This document shows, in pieces, positions 1 to 6,888 of a stretch of DNA of 7,511 bases. The position numbers were made by a program, and so were the translations under genes. The notes below the pieces were generated by a model that made no database searches, was not told where the DNA came from, and saw nothing but the letters and a program-made list of their open reading frames with translations. Source of the DNA: Lachnospiraceae bacterium (GTDB taxonomy: Bacteria; Bacillota; Clostridia; Lachnospirales; Lachnospiraceae); the NCBI GenBank assembly GCA_020860745.1, contig JAJBTR010000003.1, positions 3,874 through 11,384 on the forward strand, written 5' to 3'. Position 1 is the first letter of the stretch, and each line of letters opens with the position of its first letter.

Positions 1-1348
1 TGTAGAGGTGTTCTTCATCCTGCTGCTGCTGGTGTTCTCCAGTGTGATCTGAAACCACTTCAGCGCATTTTCATAATCTTCCAGATAGTTGTAGGCAAAT
101 GCCAGGTAATAGTCGACTTCGCCGTCCTCATAGGAGGTGTCAGTCTCCGCGACGGTCAGAAACTTCTCAATGGCTCCCTCATAATCCTTTGCTACATAAA
201 GCTCTAATCCTTCCTCAAAAGCGGCAGCCATCGTCTCCTCCTGCATGTCGGCAATCATCGTATCATAGAGAGCTTTCCCATTGTCGTCCAGCAGTTCACT
301 GTCCACCTCAGCCAGAAGTTCCGAGGCTGTCGTATAATCCTCCTCTGCATACGATACGTAAGCACTCAGCAGACTGGAATAATTCTCCACCTGACTCTGC
401 GCGGAATCGGTCGCCGTCTCAGAACTGGACAACTGCTCATTCAGCGATTCGATTTCATCCTCCAGGCCGGATATCGTCTGCTCCCGGGTAGATATGGTCT
501 GATTCGCCTCCACAAGCTGCGTGGACGCAGCGGAATTAGCCTGCTGCCTCACCTCCGGTATTACCAGAAAGCAGACCACAGCAATGCCAATGGCTGCGCC
601 GATCAGGAGGCTGACCACAGTCTTCACCGCAGAATTGTCTGTAAACTTTGCCGGGCGGATGATAATATCATTGCCGCTCTGATAAGTGACCGTATCCTCC
701 TCTTCCCTGGAATGCTTCAGCTTGCCATTGGCTTTCAGATGTTCCTTGCACTCCATTTTGTAGCGCATAGTATTGGTATTATTAACATCAATCTTCTCCG
801 CATGCCGCAGCGAACGCATTGCCAGATCATACCGCTCCTCCCGCATATAAAGCAGAGCCAGCAGCTGATGTCCTTTCACCATCCTCGGATTCAGATCAAG
901 CACTTTTTTCAGTTGAATGACAGCAAGATCGTAATTGCCGTCCCGGCAGTAGGTCAGTGACTGATTAAACTTCCTGATCGTCTGATTTGTTTTCTCCAAT
1001 TCGGATTTGCTCTTCTGGACATTCGCCAAAAAAAGAGGAGGCCGGATTATCCTCCGGCATCATACTTTTGCTGATCACCCACTCACTCAGAGCATTTACC
1101 GTCTCTCCCATCTCATAATAAATCAGGCCGAGGAGATTCCTCGCCTCGATATTCTGCTTATTATAGCGCAGACCCATTTGGAGAGAAGCAATGGCTCCGC
1201 TGAGATCCCGCACCTGTGCCCGGGACAGACCCTCATTATATAAATGGTTGGAAATCCGGTTTACTTTCTTCCAGATATGGACATCCGCATCACAATCCGG
1301 ACACACATCGGTATAATCCAGGGATGCGCCGCAATAATAACACCTCAT
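1..1348 (-). CDS. Zinc-ribbon/TPR single-pass membrane protein, frameshifted, 3' end outside window
   Basis: The reading frame opens at an ATG (1348) and, after one frame correction at a seven-T run (1028-1034), stays open to base 1: about 449 residues with no end seen. It starts with a CxxC...CxxC zinc ribbon (C3, C6, C15, C18). TPR-like helices follow at about 25-95 and 120-190, including the motifs ARNLLGLIYYEMG and GHQLLALLYMREERYDLA. A hydrophobic span at about 243-264 should cross the membrane. A Gln/Glu/Ser-rich probable coiled coil (270-320) and more TPR-like repeats follow, presumably outside the cell. The ATG at 1348 is preferred over a GTG at 1378 because it has a GGGGGTG ribosome site and avoids overlapping the upstream gene. 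Without correction the protein stops at 965 after about 127 residues. The role is unknown; the architecture suggests a membrane scaffold. The architecture call is firm; the function is not. Confidence 0.8.
1028..1034 (-). other. Seven-T homopolymer at the frameshift
   Basis: The coding strand reads ...GCC TCC TCT TTT TTT GGC.... With seven T the frame runs into a stop at 965. With six T it reads ASSFLANVQKSK and stays open for 340 more codons to the window edge. The needed shift is +1 (or one T fewer), not the -1 of a usual slippery heptamer. Possible causes are a real indel, reversible slippage, RNA polymerase slippage or a sequencing error. Confidence 0.85.
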
Positions 1349-1361
1349 CGCTACACCCCCG

Positions 1362-1499
1362 TCAGTTCCCGGACTCACGCAGCATTTCCTGCAGAATGTC
1401 CATCATATCGGTCAGATCGCGGTTATAAATCGCATCCTCCGCGTCGTCTATTTCCATGCTTGGCTTGAATTTTTTTAACTCTTCATCGAAATCTATCAT
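1362..1499 (-). CDS. Small acidic conserved-looking protein, 45 residues
   Basis: A complete short gene starts MIDFDEELKKFKPSMEIDDA and ends in LRESGN. Its ATG is preceded by a strong ribosome binding site (AAGGAG, 5 nt spacing). It is rich in Asp and Glu, has no signal peptide or membrane segment, and is probably helical. It sits 75 bp after folC and 13 bp before the zinc-ribbon/TPR gene, whose ribosome site directly abuts this gene's TGA, so the two are probably translated together. I do not recognise a named family; I recall short acidic proteins upstream of similar TPR genes in Lachnospiraceae, but that is memory and not a search. A role with the membrane TPR protein is a guess from position. 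An AT-rich stretch at about 1510-1560 might hold a promoter, but no clear -35/-10 pair is visible. Confidence 0.75.
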   Translation of the reverse strand: MIDFDEELKKFKPSMEIDDAEDAIYNRDLTDMMDILQEMLRESGN

Positions 1500-1574
1500 A
1501 ACGTCTCCTTCCTGTTATGTCTTTTATACTTAGTGTTATAAAGAAAATCTGACATATGTTTTCATTTACTCTGG

Positions 1575-3062
1575 TTAGCTAAGATAATTCATCAGCTCTC
1601 CTATAAGGTACAGGGAGCCGGTACAAAACAGCCTCTGCCCTGGTTTCTTCCGGCATTGCATAATCCGGAATGCTTCTTTGCAGTCGTCAAAGTTCTCTAT
1701 CGTATATGCAAGCGGATCGTTTCTGCTCTCCAAAAATAATTGCCGCAGCACTTCCGCCGGAACACCCCGCTCCCCCTTTACTGTAGTGACTGCGGCAGAC
1801 TCCCATCGGCAGCCGGAAGCCAGAATGCGAACTGAGGCGCACAGATCCTTTTCTTTTACCATGGAAAAGAGAAGCAGCGGCGGGCAGGGATCGTCGGCGG
1901 CAAGCAGGCACACTGACTGCACAAATGCTTCGATACCTGACGGATTGTGAGCCCCGTCAAAATAGATTTCCGGAAGCACTTCCTGCATCCGTCCGGGCCA
2001 CACCGAGGCCGTCAGCCCCAGCTGAATCATAGCGTCATCCATCAGATCAAGCACGCGCATCGCTTCGATGGCAAGCGCCGCGTTTTCCGCCTGGTAACAG
2101 GCATGTCCCGGGACGGTCCACGTATGGCATTTCCCATCAGGTCTCATCCTGTCATCCCACGCATCACTCTGCAGATGAACCTGCGCATCACCCAGTGGCC
2201 GACACCGCACATCGTTCCGCGACTGACCGGTTCTCATGCTTCCAGACCACTGATCAGGCACTGCCTTTTTTTCTGTTCTATCATAGGCAGATAAAAATGA
2301 AAAATCAATACCCTCCTCTTTTATTTCACAATTTTTAATTCTTTTGTTAGAAATGGCATATTGCGGACATCCCAGCTCTGCTGCCCGGCTCCGGATGACC
2401 TCCGCCGCTTCCGGTTCTCCCTCCCAGAACACAAGCGGCACGCCGGGCTTTATGATACCTGCTTTTTCCGCGGCAATCTGCGCAAGGGTATCCCCCAATA
2501 TCTCCGTGTGCTCCAGGCTGCTGGATGTGATCACGGTGAGTACCGGTCGCGGAAAGCTGTTAGTCGCATCCAGGCGCCCGCCCAGCCCCGTCTCCAACAC
2601 AATATACTCTGTCTGCGCTTTTTCAAAGATTACCATACCCATGGCAAAAATAAACTCGAAAAAGGTAGGATGATTCAGATTATTTTTTACCATCTCCTCC
2701 GAGGCCGCTTTCACCTGATCAAATGCCTCCAAAAATCCGGATACTTCGACCATTTTGCCGTTCACCTGAAACCGTTCCCGAATATTCACCAGATGAGGCG
2801 AAGTAACCATCGCCGCAGACTGCCCGTTGCAGAGCAGCATATGGTATAAAAAGCAGCAGACACTTCCCTTTCCGTTGCTTCCTGCTACATGGATGATTTT
2901 TCGTTCAAAACAGGGATCGCCCAAAAGCGCAAGGAGCTTTCGGGTGTGATCCAGACTGTTTTTTTTCGTAAATTTGGGGAGGTCGTAGAGAAAATCTACG
3001 GCCTCCTGCATAGAACTGTTATTTGTTTTCAAAATACTCTTCTCTATGTCTTTTTCTTTCAT
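1575..3062 (-). CDS. folC: Bifunctional folylpolyglutamate synthase / dihydrofolate synthase
   Basis: This Mur-ligase-family enzyme of 495 residues acts in the cytoplasm. It couples ATP hydrolysis to adding L-glutamate to dihydropteroate and to reduced folates. Visible motifs in order are the P-loop GSNGKGS (61-67), TSPHL (87-91), ETGLGGRLDATN (157-168), the EHTEILGDT...AAEKAGIIKPG block (184-207) carrying the lysine usually carbamylated in this family, ENAALA (326-331), and DGAHNP (369-374) opening the C-terminal glutamate-ligase domain. The usual length is about 420-440 residues. The excess is a polar, family-unlike segment at roughly 261-317, plus about 17 N-terminal residues. The start at 3062 has a weak AAGG site; an internal ATG (residue 18, at 3011) would match the usual family start but lacks a visible ribosome site. 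valS-folC is a common order in Firmicutes, though here a 595-bp repeat-rich gap separates them. Whether it makes both activities cannot be told from sequence. Confidence 0.95.
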   Translation of the reverse strand: MKEKDIEKSILKTNNSSMQEAVDFLYDLPKFTKKNSLDHTRKLLALLGDPCFERKIIHVAGSNGKGSVCCFLYHMLLCNGQSAAMVTSPHLVNIRERFQVNGKMVEVSGFLEAFDQVKAASEEMVKNNLNHPTFFEFIFAMGMVIFEKAQTEYIVLETGLGGRLDATNSFPRPVLTVITSSSLEHTEILGDTLAQIAAEKAGIIKPGVPLVFWEGEPEAAEVIRSRAAELGCPQYAISNKRIKNCEIKEEGIDFSFLSAYDRTEKKAVPDQWSGSMRTGQSRNDVRCRPLGDAQVHLQSDAWDDRMRPDGKCHTWTVPGHACYQAENAALAIEAMRVLDLMDDAMIQLGLTASVWPGRMQEVLPEIYFDGAHNPSGIEAFVQSVCLLAADDPCPPLLLFSMVKEKDLCASVRILASGCRWESAAVTTVKGERGVPAEVLRQLFLESRNDPLAYTIENFDDCKEAFRIMQCRKKPGQRLFCTGSLYLIGELMNYLS

Positions 3063-3120
3063 AAACAGTAACCTTATTTACACAAAACATACCAATACGT
3101 TTTTCTACTATGCCCAAAAA

Positions 3121-3438
3121 CCCACCAGTTTGAGAGTTCATCTCATTTAATGGGTATTCTTTTGGTCTGACAACCCACTGTTCTTATGTTTTTACACATT
3201 CCGTGGGTATTCTTTTGCTCTGCCAGCCCACTATTCCTGGATTCCAGTATATTCTGTGGGTATTCTCTCGCTTTAACAACCCACTAATTTCAGAATATCA
3301 TCTGTTAAGTAGGTTATCACTTCTGTTTTCTGCCTACTATTATTGTAATATTCCTACTGTTGTGGGTTGTCATTCTTTTTTTATACATACTTTTTTCACG
3401 ATTTCCCCGTTTTTGTGGATTATATGGATTTAAATTAA
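3121..3438. repeat. Degenerate 53-bp tandem array with alternating CCCAC/GTGGG boxes (about 6 units)
   Basis: Units begin at 3121, 3174, 3227, 3280, 3333 and 3386, exactly 53 bp apart. Each opens with CCCAC or a variant (CCTAC in unit 5, lost in unit 6). At offset 29 each carries GTGGG or a variant (ATGGG, GTAGG, GTGGA). The best-conserved part is the 29-bp block running from GTGGG to the next CCCAC, with TATTCTTTTG in its first half in the first two copies. The 24 bp between blocks differ from unit to unit. GTGGG and CCCAC are reverse complements, so every block can fold as a hairpin in either strand. Similarity is highest in the first three units and fades toward unit 6. The array lies 59 bp upstream of folC. 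Its function is unknown; it may be a transcribed string of hairpins. Confidence 0.8.
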
Positions 3439-3500
3439 TCTATTGCAAGCACATCTGTTATCAGGCAGATACGCTTTTCCCACTCCGAAAAAGCACCGCA

Positions 3501-3617
3501 AATATCCTACGCAAAACACTTTCATCACTTCGCACCACAAATGTACTGCGCAAAACACTTTCACCACTTCGCACCACAGATGTACTGCGCAAAACACTTT
3601 CATCACTTCGCACCACA
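3501..3617. repeat. Three tandem 39-bp repeats downstream of valS
   Basis: Three units (3501-3539, 3540-3578, 3579-3617) share the core GCAAAACACTTTC and CACTTCGCACCACA. The last two differ at only two positions, and the first also differs in its opening bases. On the minus strand each unit can form a 7-bp stem, GTGCGAA with TTTGCGC (with G-U pairs). The period is a multiple of three, so several frames stay open, but differences between units change the encoded residues, so I see no sign of coding. The units start about 40 bp after the valS stop. Between 3618 and 3657 there is only a small CCAG/CTGG hairpin and no U-tract terminator. Between 3439 and 3500 I see nothing beyond a possible decayed repeat remnant at 3481-3500. 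Confidence 0.9.
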
Positions 3618-3657
3618 ACAGCCCCCAGTGAACTGGCAACAAGCTTCATCAGCAAAC

Positions 3658-6303
3658 TTATAGCAGGCTCTTCAGCCGCGCTTCCACATCCTCCATCATC
3701 GCAGTATATTTCTCCAGCTTTTCTTTCTCCGCAGCGACTTTCTCCGCGGGCGCCTTACTCAAAAATTTCTCATTTTTCAACATGCCGTTGGAACGCGCCA
3801 GCTCTTTAACCAGTTTTGCTTTTTCCTTCTGCAGACGCTCCCGCTCTTTCTCCAGATCAACCAGCTCTTCCAGCGGCACATACACCACCGCATTGGGGAT
3901 AACAACAGATACCGCGTCCTCCGGGATGCCGGTCTTGTCCGGCTGCACATGAATCTCCGCCGCGCTGATCAGGTTGCGGTAGACATCCTGAAACGTATCC
4001 AGACGCCTGCAGACATTCTCGTCCTGGGACACCACATAGTAGCTGGCCTTCCGGCTGGGCGGAACGTTCATCTCGGAGCGCAGGTTGCGGACCGCGCGAA
4101 CCAGCGCCTTGATGGCTTCAATTGAAACTTCCGCCTGCTCAAAATGCAGAGCCTCGTCGTACTCCGGCCAGGAAGCCAGCATAATGGTCTCCTCCTCCGG
4201 GCAGAGCGTACAGTAAATCTCCTCCGTAATAAACGGCATGAACGGGTGAAGCAGTTTTAAGGCCTGTGCCAGAACCGTCTTTAAGGTCCACAGTGCCGCG
4301 TTTGCCGCCGCGGGGTTTTCTTTTTTCTGATTCAGGCGGGTCTTACAGATTTCAATGTACCAGTCACAGAATTCTTCCCAGATAAAGTCAAAGACCTTCT
4401 GCACCGCAATGCCGAGCTCATATTTTTCCATGTTGTCCGTAACGTCTTTTGCCAGCGTATTGATTTTGGATAAAATCCACTTGTCCACCGGGAAGAGTTC
4501 GTCCGTCGTCGGTTTCCACGGCTGGTCGTCGCCCAGATTCATCATGATAAAACGGGACGCATTCCAGACCTTGTTGGCAAAATTCCGGCTGGACTCCACG
4601 CGCTCCCAGCAAAAACGCATGTCGTTGCCCGGCGCGTTTCCTGTGATCAGCGTCAGACGGAGTGCGTCCGCACCGTACTTGTCGATCACTTCCAGCGGGT
4701 CAATGCCGTTGCCCAGAGATTTGCTCATCTTTCTCCCCTGGGAATCCCGGACCAGGCCGTGAATCAACACCGTGTGGAACGGCTCCGTACCGGTCTGTTC
4801 CAGCGCAGAAAACACCATGCGGATGACCCAGAAGAAAATGATATCATATCCTGTCACCAGGACGTCCGTGGGGTAAAAATACTCCAGTTCCTCTGTTTTT
4901 TCCGGCCATCCCAGTGTGGAAAACGGCCAGAGTGCGGAGGAAAACCAGGTATCCAGCGTATCCTCGTCCTGCTTTAAATGCGTACCGCCGCACTTGCCGC
5001 ACTTGCAGGGCGTCTCCCGGGAGACGATCATCTCCCCGCAGTCCTCACAGTACCAGGCTGGAATCCGGTGTCCCCACCAGAGCTGACGGGAAATACACCA
5101 GTCGCGGATATTCTCCAGCCAGTGCAGGTAAGTCTTGGCAAAATTGTCCGGGACAAACTTCAGACGCCCGGTCTTAATCGCTTCGATGGCAGGCTTCGCC
5201 ATCTCGTCCATCTTCACAAACCACTGCGGCTTGATCATCGGCTCCACCGTAGTCTTGCAGCGGTCATGGGTTCCCACGCTGTGTGTGTGATCCACCACTT
5301 TCACCAGAAGACCCATCTCGTCCAGCTTCTCCACAATGGCCTTCCGCGCCTCGTAGCGGTCCATACCCTCGTAAATACCGCCATTGGCGTTGATGGTGGC
5401 ATCGTCATTTAAGATATTGATTTCTTCCAGGTTGTGGCGTTTGCCCACCTCGAAATCGTTCGGATCGTGCGCCGGTGTGATTTTCACGCAGCCGGTTCCG
5501 AACTCTTTGTCCACATAGGCGTCCGCAATCACGGGAATCTCACGGTTCACGATGGGAAGCAGGAGTTTTTTCCCGATCAGATCCTGATAGCGCTCATCCT
5601 CCGGATTCACCGCCACAGCGGTATCGCCCAGCATCGTCTCCGGTCGGGTGGTGGCAATCTCCACAAACCGTCCCTCCTCGCCGATGATCGGATATTTGAT
5701 ATGCCAGAAATGCCCCGCCTGCTCCACATGCTCCACCTCGGCGTCCGAGATGGATGTCTGGCACACCGGGCACCAGTTGATGATGCGGGATCCCTTATAA
5801 ATATATCCCTTGTCAAAAAGGCGTACGAAAACCTCATTGACTGCCTTCGAGCATCCCTCGTCCATGGTAAAACGCTCGCGCTCCCAGTCCGCGGAAGAGC
5901 CCATCTTCTTTAACTGGCGCACAATACGTCCGCCGTACTCTTCCTTCCAGTCCCAGGCATATTTCAGGAACTCATCCCGGGTCAAATCTGCCTTGTCGAT
6001 GCCCTTCTCCTTCAGGCTGGCAATCACCTTCACCTCAGTGGCGATGGCCGCGTGGTCCGTTCCCGGCTGCCATAATGCAGAGTAACCCTGCATTCTTTTA
6101 TAACGAATCAGGATATCCTGCATCGTGTTGTTCAGCGCATGGCCCATTTGGAGATCCCCGGTGATAATCGCCGGCGGCATCACGATAGTAAACGGCTTCC
6201 TGCTGTGGTCCACCTCCGCGTGAAAATATCCATTGTTCTCCCACTTCTGATAAAGTCGATCCTCGATTCCCTTCGGATCGTAGGTCTTGGCTAATTCTTT
6301 CAT
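3658..6303 (-). CDS. valS: Valyl-tRNA synthetase
   Basis: This class I aminoacyl-tRNA synthetase (881 residues, normal family length) charges tRNA-Val with valine in the cytoplasm and edits mischarged threonine. Visible parts are the Rossmann entry block with QMGH at 52-55 in place of the usual [16 protein letters not shown], the editing (CP1) domain with [13 protein letters not shown] and [30 protein letters not shown], and a CEDC...CKCGKC zinc-binding candidate (C419, C422, C435, C438). The KMSKS loop is at 525-529, the anticodon-binding domain lies after about 610, and the C-terminal coiled-coil arm (about 812-881) is rich in Lys and Glu. The start at 6303 matches the family N terminus ([20 protein letters not shown]) and has AGGAG about 10 nt upstream. 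Expression should be controlled by the T-box leader, whose features fit valine. The altered HIGH block ([13 protein letters not shown] against the usual PPPNITGxLHMGH) is odd, yet the rest is intact. Confidence 0.97.
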   Translation of the reverse strand: MKELAKTYDPKGIEDRLYQKWENNGYFHAEVDHSRKPFTIVMPPAIITGDLQMGHALNNTMQDILIRYKRMQGYSALWQPGTDHAAIATEVKVIASLKEKGIDKADLTRDEFLKYAWDWKEEYGGRIVRQLKKMGSSADWERERFTMDEGCSKAVNEVFVRLFDKGYIYKGSRIINWCPVCQTSISDAEVEHVEQAGHFWHIKYPIIGEEGRFVEIATTRPETMLGDTAVAVNPEDERYQDLIGKKLLLPIVNREIPVIADAYVDKEFGTGCVKITPAHDPNDFEVGKRHNLEEINILNDDATINANGGIYEGMDRYEARKAIVEKLDEMGLLVKVVDHTHSVGTHDRCKTTVEPMIKPQWFVKMDEMAKPAIEAIKTGRLKFVPDNFAKTYLHWLENIRDWCISRQLWWGHRIPAWYCEDCGEMIVSRETPCKCGKCGGTHLKQDEDTLDTWFSSALWPFSTLGWPEKTEELEYFYPTDVLVTGYDIIFFWVIRMVFSALEQTGTEPFHTVLIHGLVRDSQGRKMSKSLGNGIDPLEVIDKYGADALRLTLITGNAPGNDMRFCWERVESSRNFANKVWNASRFIMMNLGDDQPWKPTTDELFPVDKWILSKINTLAKDVTDNMEKYELGIAVQKVFDFIWEEFCDWYIEICKTRLNQKKENPAAANAALWTLKTVLAQALKLLHPFMPFITEEIYCTLCPEEETIMLASWPEYDEALHFEQAEVSIEAIKALVRAVRNLRSEMNVPPSRKASYYVVSQDENVCRRLDTFQDVYRNLISAAEIHVQPDKTGIPEDAVSVVIPNAVVYVPLEELVDLEKERERLQKEKAKLVKELARSNGMLKNEKFLSKAPAEKVAAEKEKLEKYTAMMEDVEARLKSLL

Positions 6304-6316
6304 AATGATCGATCTC

Positions 6317-6373
6317 CTATTCTATAATGTAATAAAGTGTCGCCTGCGACACTTCGCGCGCGAGCGGTTGCAT
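6317..6373 (-). CDS. Putative 18-residue leader peptide in front of valS
   Basis: A short [21 protein letters not shown], starts 7 nt after AAAGGAGG (6381-6388), a better ribosome site than that of valS. Its TAG (6317-6319) overlaps the AGGAG of valS, and the valS ATG follows 13 nt later, an arrangement suited to translational coupling. A 9-bp hairpin lies inside the ORF, so ribosomes crossing it would melt the hairpin. It contains a single Val codon, so classic codon-stalling attenuation is unlikely. A GC-rich hairpin (outer stem 6389-6393 with 6410-6414) sits just before the ribosome site. No homology evidence is available; it could be an accidental ORF inside a repeat element. Confidence 0.45.
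   Translation of the reverse strand: MQPLAREVSQATLYYIIE
6335..6354. repeat. Perfect 9-bp inverted repeat with 2-nt loop
   Basis: AAGTGTCGC and GCGACACTT flank two bases. In the valS message it forms a tight hairpin (8 bp with a four-base CAGG loop) followed by UUAUUAC. The U-tract is too weak to call it a terminator. It lies within the putative leader peptide and 31 nt before the valS start, so it could affect message stability or translation. Confidence 0.75.
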
Positions 6374-6426
6374 CGCAAAACCTCCTTTCCGCGAGCTGCG
6401 GGTCTGCCCCGCGGGTACATCCTCAC

Positions 6427-6506
6427 GGAGGGTTTTTTATATCATAGGAAATCATGTACTTTAATACCTTACAACAATATCTTTCCTATGATATAAAAAA
6501 CCCTCC
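6427..6506. repeat. Perfect 25-bp inverted repeat built on the valS terminator
   Basis: The arms 6427-6451 and 6482-6506 are exact reverse complements around a 30-base AT-rich loop. The 6482-6506 arm contains the 3' half of the T-box terminator (GGAGGG), its six-T tract and 13 further bases. The other arm is an inverted copy placed downstream in the message. Read-through transcripts could form a 25-bp duplex here. Identity over 25 of 25 bases suggests a recent inverted duplication or active maintenance. Confidence 0.9.
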
Positions 6507-6528
6507 ACATGCATATGCATGCGAAGGG
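6495..6528 (-). terminator. T-box intrinsic terminator of the valS leader
   Basis: In the message a 12-bp stem pairs CCCTTCGCATGC (6528-6517) with GCATGTGGAGGG (6512-6501), including two G-U pairs. It closes an ATAU loop and is followed by six U (6500-6495). Its 5' arm includes CCTTCG (6527-6522), the same bases that complete the antiterminator, so the two folds exclude each other. Confidence 0.92.
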
Positions 6529-6831
6529 CGAAACGGTTCGCGGTACCACCTTCGTTTTTCGATATCCTGTCTTAAAATAATCCTTGTACAGGCAATCGTA
6601 TTTCAACGCCCGGGCAACAGATGTTATCTGCTTTACCCTTTTCCGGAAAGATATCGAAATCTCCTGCATCCGTTAACGGGGATGAGACGGAATCTCCTAC
6701 TGATCAATTTCAGAGATCCGGTTCCAAAGTCACTTCCGCATCCCGCCTGCCGGACGGCCTTTCAGCCTCTGAGCCATCCTCTCTGCTGCTACTGTGAATA
6801 CGTACTCCTCTTTGTCTTAACCTTTGACAAT
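6495..6831 (-). promoter_or_regulatory. T-box riboswitch, tRNA-Val type, controlling valS
   Basis: This is a leader RNA that senses uncharged tRNA. Stem I starts with GGTT (6822-6819) and CAAAG (6814-6810), paired with AACC (6723-6720) and CTTTG (6729-6725). The 5' side of the specifier loop has AGTA (6806-6803). The distal part shows AGAGAG (6784-6779) and GGCTGAAAGG, matching the usual stem I tip motifs. The base before the 3' lower stem leaves GTG followed by A (6733-6730) as the likely specifier, a Val codon. A helix TTTCGATATC/GATATCGAAA (6659-6650 with 6566-6557) precedes the T-box sequence AAGGTGGTACCGCG (6552-6539). The bulge UGGU would pair with ACCA, consistent with discriminator A of tRNA-Val. 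CGAAGG (6554-6549) and CCTTCG (6527-6522) form the antiterminator. The class is near certain; the specifier codon is an inference. Confidence 0.95.
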
Positions 6832-6837
6832 GAAAAC

Positions 6838-6866
6838 ATCATAAACAAGAATCAGGAAATTGTCAA
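6838..6866 (-). promoter_or_regulatory. Sigma-A promoter of valS
   Basis: A consensus TTGACA (6866-6861) is followed by a 17-bp spacer and TATGAT (6843-6838). The predicted start is the A at about 6831, seven bases downstream, which places the T-box stem I at the very start of the RNA. The -35 is directly preceded by eight C (6874-6867). Confidence 0.92.
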
Positions 6867-6888
6867 GGGGGGGGTTACAAATTCTGTT

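Noticed and set aside
99..960. Plus-strand ORFs opposite the TPR gene
   Set aside because: Their products are Pro/Ser/His/Arg-rich with no family features, and the minus strand holds a continuous frame with TPR, membrane and coiled-coil features.
1025..1040. Programmed -1 frameshift at the T run
   Set aside because: The downstream frame needs a +1 shift (one T fewer). A -1 shift would not restore it, so a normal slippery heptamer does not fit.
3121..3438. CRISPR array
   Set aside because: The conserved blocks diverge strongly from unit to unit, the spacers are only 24 bp, and there are no cas genes or leader in view.
3461..3655. 64-codon minus-strand ORF with 13-residue repeats right after valS
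   Set aside because: It is open because 39 is a multiple of three. It starts at a TTG with no clear ribosome site, and differences between units alter residues, giving no sign of coding selection.
3618..3657. valS intrinsic terminator
   Set aside because: There is only a short CCAG/CTGG hairpin with no following U-tract on the minus strand.
4355..5913. Several long plus-strand ORFs opposite valS
   Set aside because: They mirror the strongly biased codons of valS; no ribosome sites or recognisable domains were seen.
6421..6438. Plus-strand terminator (CCTC-ACG-GAGG then T6)
   Set aside because: The stem has only four pairs and no plus-strand gene precedes it; the T run is explained by the inverted copy of the T-box terminator.
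6452..6500. Second valS promoter in the loop of the 25-bp inverted repeat
   Set aside because: TATGAT and TATAAA-like boxes occur on the minus strand, but no -35 at proper spacing was found; AT-richness alone explains them.
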